Source: Hirundichthys speculiger
Taxonomy: Eukaryota > Chordata > Actinopteri > Beloniformes > Exocoetidae
Assembly: GCA_018398805.1 (NCBI GenBank)
Contig: JAGFBZ010002033.1
Span: forward strand, 829,501-893,500
Direction: 5' to 3'
DNA: 64,000 bases
Every line of letters begins with the position of its first letter. The stretch's first letter is position 1. Shown one piece after another: positions 58,581 through 64,000 of the stretch. The notes under the pieces are model-generated. The model had not been told where the DNA came from, did no database searches, and worked only from the letters and a program-made list of their open reading frames with translations. The position numbers were made by a program, and so were the translations under genes.

Positions 58581-61500
58581 AAGGTATGAAATAGAGAACA
58601 GATGTTTTTACTCTAATTAAGAATGATATTAATTTCTCTGGTAATTTTATTCTCCTCAGTCAAGTTTTTTTTCAAATCTTTGTAGTCTTAAAGTTAATAA
58701 AACAAAGTTCAAAGCCGTCTGAGACCACAAGTAGACTCCTCCAGTCCTCTCAAAGCATTTATGGAAGCTGTGTTGTGGTAATTTGCCTCGATGATAAGTC
58801 TATCTATTATTTATGTCCTTGCATGGTGGATTCAGACCTTGTGTTTAGCATCCGTCATGCTCTTATCAGAGCTGTAGGGGGGAAAGGCTTCTTGATTGAC
58901 TGACCTCTCCTGCTAAGTTGATGCCCCCAATCCGTTAAGCAGACAACCCAGAAAAAGACAATTTTACTGTCAGAAGTCCAGAGAAGACCACGGACAGGCT
59001 GTTGCTTGCTGCGAGACGGATCAAATTTGGGAACGCTTGAGGAGTGAAGGCCATGTTTGGAGGAGAGTGGGAATGCTCTGGCCCGTTGTTGTCCCACTGA
59101 TCCGGTGATCATGGTGTCAGGTTAACTGTGAGTCTGAGTTACTTACATTCCCATGGTCCACTCCCTAAAAACATAACACCAACCAAGCACTAGGACAAGA
59201 TCATCAGCTCAGCAGGGTTTTTTTCTCCCCTCATACTACTTGCTAATCCTTTTGTCCACATTAATGCTCATCAGATGTCAGTGGGTATAGGATGAGGACA
59301 TGGTCACCTCATTTATGTGGAGGGTCTTTTTTTCCGAGATAAATCCATAACCAGACAGCGGTCTGAGGTAGAGCCAGGTCCCTCTGAACAACGACATAAA
59401 AAGGTGTTTGACATATTTTAGGTTGTTAGTTACTTTCACAAAAGATTATTTGAACATAGCTGTAGCCTCAAACATGCAAATGTGCATGAGCACACACACT
59501 CACAGGCTATTCTTGTCTAAACCACTCATCTGAAAAAGTGGCGAGCTGGTTATGTTACACTGGGAAGGGCCATGGAGGATTTGGGGGGCGGATTTAAAGC
59601 TGGATAACCTTACAGGCAGTTAAATGTCACTGTCATTGTTGCTGGCTCTGCTGTGTTGCAGACTGCACAACTCGTAATAAACCAAAACCTTCCCATTATG
59701 GGAATAATTGTTCTGGTTAGGGGGAATGTGGGCTCAGTCTGTGTGTGGCCAGACATTGCCTGCTCGTGATGTGGATCTAATTGCTTAACTTCCCTCAGGG
59801 AGAGAAGTGTCGCCATGCTTCACTCAGCCTCCACATACTCTGACCCTCTGGGCTGCTTGGATTGGACAGCTAAGAGCAATTTTAGTAACTCTTCAAAATG
59901 GTTGCAAGAGACTGCAAATTGTCAACAAAGACACAGTGTGGAAGAGCGGCAGAGGGCAGAGGGTGCTCCCGTCCATTCACTGTAATTCATTCACTGTAAA
60001 CCTCTGATATTTGTTCTAAATGGTTTGCTCAGTATCTGCAAAGGCCAATCAGGAGACTAATGAGACTTTTTAAAGAGAAGAGAGGAAAGGAGAGTTGAGA
60101 AAATGAGAGGCCTCCCCCCTTATCTCTATAGGAACCAATGTGTAGTTTGTGCTAATAGTTTGCTTCCTCTCCTATTAAATTAAAAGCAGTCAGTAACTTT
60201 GCACAGACCTGATAACGTCAGCTCCATTATTATTACTACAAGCACCATACAGATGTCAATCCCAAAGCAAGCAATGCTTGTTATACTGAGAGTCATACCA
60301 AAATGCGTGTTTTTAAATGTACTTAGCTCAAGTCTGATTGCTTGTAGCGCATGCTTGTCTTGAAAACACTTCCATTTTGGTTATTGCTAAAAATCCTTGT
60401 TTTATATCTAGACAAGAAAACACAAATCCTGATCAGCGCACCCTGCTTGAGTACGCATTAATAGAGGCTATTTGAGTACCGTGGCAGTGTATGGGGGGTG
60501 GGGCGGACAGAGAGATCTTTCAGCAACTCTACCCACATTATGTCAGCCATGAAGGGATAGATGCGTAGCTTCTTTGCTTTGTATCTCTGTGATGTACACT
60601 CTGCAGTATCGCAGTAGCACCATGGCTGTTTAAACGTAGAAAATGATGTTAAAAAGACCGATCTGTATCAAGTGATTTGCAGTGTCTGTAAAAAGCCCTA
60701 AATGCAACAGGTTACTGCTACCTAGTTGATAAAACAGCTCCATTTCACTGTACCCAGGCAGGTAGGACCGTTCTGAAGGGTTAATAGTGACGTCTTTCAT
60801 TGTATCTCCAAATAGCTGTCCCAACAGCCGCCTTCTGACAGTGTCAGAAATGCTACGACTTTGCCGACTGAAATGACATGTTAATTATTGTGGTTTGCCT
60901 CTTCTCTCTAACGTGACTGGGACCACGTCCTTTTTCTGCACACATAAAAGCTTAGGAGTGTTGCGGTTCATTGTCTCGTTTTTGCTTATTACAGTTGTTA
61001 TGTTACTAAAGTCTAGAATAAGTGCTCAGAAAACATCTAAAGTGCCTCAATGAGAACCAGACGTAACTGTTTTCACAGCTGATAAATTGATAAACATTTT
61101 TTTTTATTTCATATTCTGGGAACAAAAGGATTTTTATTTCTGCATAGTTGATTATTATCTTCTGTCTTAAAAGGAACCTTACATTTTTTTTAAACTGAGT
61201 TTTAGAAGAAACCTTGAGGGGTCTAACATGTTTCTTAACCTCAAAAGAAAAAGGCTCCTGGAACTAAAGCATGAGGTGGAAATGCTGCCACGACTCCGTC
61301 TAAATCCAAAATGGTGGCAATGTAACCAAGGAATTTTCGTTCTGCTTAACTACATTTTATAGTCTGACTTTCCTTGTAATAGGTCAACTTAAATTAACAA
61401 ATTTTTCACCAAAGTTTTGTGAACTTGTAATCGCAGAACCACGTTACGACCCCCGACACAAACCTGTTGGAGGTGTCGATAGTGTTGGCGTTAACACGAA

Positions 61501-62844
61501 TCAGCAAGTCAAATTACGGCTATACAGACTACGAGCTAGACGGTCAAAACAGCCCGATAGCAGACAAAAGGGAGTTAAAACTGAGTCTTGCCATGTGCAG
61601 TAGACCATCCAGGACCAGACTTTGCCTTCATACCATGGAGGGGAGGGGCGTTGTGGGGAGGTGGTGTGAAGGTGCGTGACAGTGTTGAAAGAAACTTTCC
61701 TGAGTATTGACAGATTTCTCATAATTACTCGAAGCTGTCAATCCATGTGTCAACCGAGTAGCGAAGGTCACACAACAGGAACTACTGCTTTGAAGGCACC
61801 AAGATAGAAAAAAAGAGCACTTTAACAGTCTGACAAGATGGTTTTTGGTTTACTTTCACAAAGGACATTCAGCCAATGTTGAAATTTTCCAATCTTGGGT
61901 AAGAATTTGGTTTGTATTGTATTTGGAGAAACTAAAAAAAAACAAATAAGCTACTCTTGGAATTTTTTTTTTTTTTTTTTACAAACAAATGATAGATTAT
62001 CCAATGATATCCAGACCTCTGTTGACTCTGGCAGAGTTTACACATTCTGAAATCCAATCAATAAACGCTGTTTGGATTACATAGAATTAAGGGATATAAG
62101 CCATTTGAAAAATCACACAGCATCAAAGAACTTAATCTCTTTTACTCAACTAAAACTAATGTGCAGTAATGAAAAAAAGACGGTTTACCTGTTAATATGT
62201 AATATTTGTCTGTCATGACAATTATAAAAGAAACAACAAATTAATTCAGTAAATAGAGCTCTGTGAAGTGGAAGTCTGATCTGCCAGGGAAAGTTGCGCC
62301 TCAATGTATACATTATAATCTCCAGTTTAAGTCATGTTTGCAAAGACTGCAGTGCCCGACTGTTTAAGAAAAGAGCATGTCTAAAACTAAGCCAAATATT
62401 TGGCTTTGCTGAGATTTATATTTCAAGTAGAAATGTACAAACTTGCAGCTGTGCCACAGACAGGCTGTAAAGGTTAGAAAGTGACGAGAGATGCCTCATG
62501 TACTTTGTCTTTTCGCAGAATCTAGTAAGAAAAATATTTAAACTTTTTTAGTTCACTCTTTCATTGAGTTTTGCGTAGTTTGACTGACCTTTGCAGGGTG
62601 CTGATTTAAAGATTGCAGCGCACGATTCTTTTCTAAGGAAATCCCAAATCATTGCCTCCCTGTGGCCTGGCATGTTGCAGGAAAGTGTGCAGAGTGTGTT
62701 TGGCATGCAGTCGCTCTCTGATGCCTATCACTGTGATTAGAAGTGCCATTAGTTCCAGCTCTGCCAGCTCCAGCAGAGCTTGAAAAAACATGTTTATCTA
62801 CGGACACATAGGAGTGTATACAGACATACACAGTGATGTTGCCC

Positions 62845-62863
62845 TGCCATCAGAGGGCACTCC
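62845..62863 (+). promoter_or_regulatory. Candidate CTCF-binding motif
   Basis: TGCCATCAGAGGGCACTCC matches the CTCF core form CCA-N2-AGAGGGCAC. It follows a non-repetitive block at about 62620-62790 that could itself be a conserved element. Confidence 0.4.
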
Positions 62864-64000
62864 CTTCTAATTTAGTCTTTCACCATAGCATTGTGTTGTT
62901 CTTAATAAGGGCAGGAGGGAATTTAAATCTCCATAGTATAACCGTGTAAACATATTTACATCCCACAAGGTAAATAACACCCACAGACTATGAAAATATT
63001 TGTGTGCCACTGGCAAACAGATGGGACATAAAATGTGGCCATTCTCACTCTGTGTGTTTGCCGTTTTGCCTGTCTTAATCCGTGTGCATTTTCCGTATTT
63101 TCTGCGGCTGTGTGTGTCTGTTTGTCTTTGCCATGTGTTTATAATTTATGAGGAACTAAAGAGGGATTTAAAACCCATTAATTCAAGGTCCCAGCTCTGT
63201 CTGCTTTGACCTTTTTACTGTGTTAATGAGCGTAAGTGCTGTGTAGTGGCTGGTGTGGCTGCAAGGTTAGATATGTGTACTCTTTGCAGGATAAGTGGAT
63301 GTTTTGTGTGTAAACACTCCTTTTGCCCTAGATGGGACTTGAAATAAAACTCTCAATGGTAAAAAAAAAAAAAAGGAAAACGGGTCACTGAGTGTTTTTA
63401 ATAGCTAATTTATGGATACAGACTGTGTTTGACATTTCATGTGATGCAGAGGATCTTGTCACGCTATTGCGTAGACCCTTGAAACAATGTATCTTACGTA
63501 AATTAGTTTTTGTGTATTCATCTCAATAATTGTTTTTGAATTACTCACACAATTCCCCAATTCTATATTTTGATTTAACGTGCCTCTAGAGGTTTGGGGT
63601 TTTTGTCATGTTAACAGGACTTTCCATGTACTCAGAGTGTAACGTCTGCATGGTGGAATGTGTTTGAAGTACTTGTTGTAGGCTGACTTCTGGCCCCTTG
63701 CCTCCCTCATGTTATCTGGAGTGTGCTGTCTTTGCCTCTCTTGTACTGGGCACCGGGCCGCCCCCTTTGTGCCCTCTGGTTCTTGGACGTCTGCACTCTT
63801 AACCCTTCCCTCTTTTACTCCTAGGGTGCCTCCTTTGTCCCCAGCCTTCTCCCCTAGCCGTGACCCTTCCTTGTCCTCCACCCTCTACTCCATCTTCACC
63901 CGGCGTCCGTGCTGTTCCATGTCTTGTCCATCTGTGTCAGTGTGGTCTCATTATTGGCTTGGAGGAGGTTTTGCCTCTTCTGTAGCGTTCTCCCTTTGGA

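Noticed and set aside
63800..64000. Third col23a1 exon after the acceptor-like CTCCTAG
   Set aside because: No Gly-X-Y pattern in any frame after the AG and no matching donor.

Overview
The window is vertebrate nuclear DNA, most likely from a teleost fish. The genes are split by GT-AG introns, intergenic DNA is AT-rich, and the interspersed repeats are of fish type: Tc1-like DNA transposon relics, a Tx1-like LINE fragment, and short LINE/SINE tails. Nothing bacterial or viral was seen.

Three multi-exon genes lie on the + strand. Exon joins were checked by reading frame and splice sites. (1) rasgef1c, a Ras/Rap-family guanine nucleotide exchange factor: 13 coding exons, 3557-13910, 487 aa, poly(A) signal at 15696. 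(2) clk4, a LAMMER-motif dual-specificity kinase of splicing factors: 12 coding exons, 23317-30783, 508 aa, probable 5' UTR exon ending at 22285, poly(A) signal at 31333. (3) The 5' end of col23a1, a transmembrane collagen: exon 1 at 32298-32591 and exon 2 at 33070-33139. Intron 2 then runs past the end of the window. The order rasgef1c, clk4, col23a1 on one strand resembles human 5q35.

A fourth gene lies on the minus strand between rasgef1c and clk4 (18850-19467). It is an intact, intronless, GC-rich tmem126a-like ORF with an A-tract (minus strand) beyond its 3' end, so it looks like a retrogene.

Between the genes, 15.7-18.7 kb holds a 1.16 kb foldback element with arms of about 300 bp, and 19.5-22.1 kb holds a LINE tail and little else. 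The last 31 kb (33140-64000) is col23a1 intron. It carries at least five degraded Tc1-like relics, one other internally deleted DNA transposon, a compound ATCT/AT microsatellite, a GC-rich block, a pair of dispersed direct repeats, a perfect 22-bp hairpin, and a few stretches that could be conserved regulatory elements.

The genes have no common pathway: rasgef1c acts in small-GTPase signalling, clk4 in splicing control, col23a1 at the cell surface and tmem126a in mitochondrial complex I assembly. The points most worth a second look are the tmem126a retrogene, the weak splice sites around the clk4 exon homologous to the regulated CLK1/CLK4 exon 4, the perfect hairpin at 48 kb and the foldback element at 17-18 kb.
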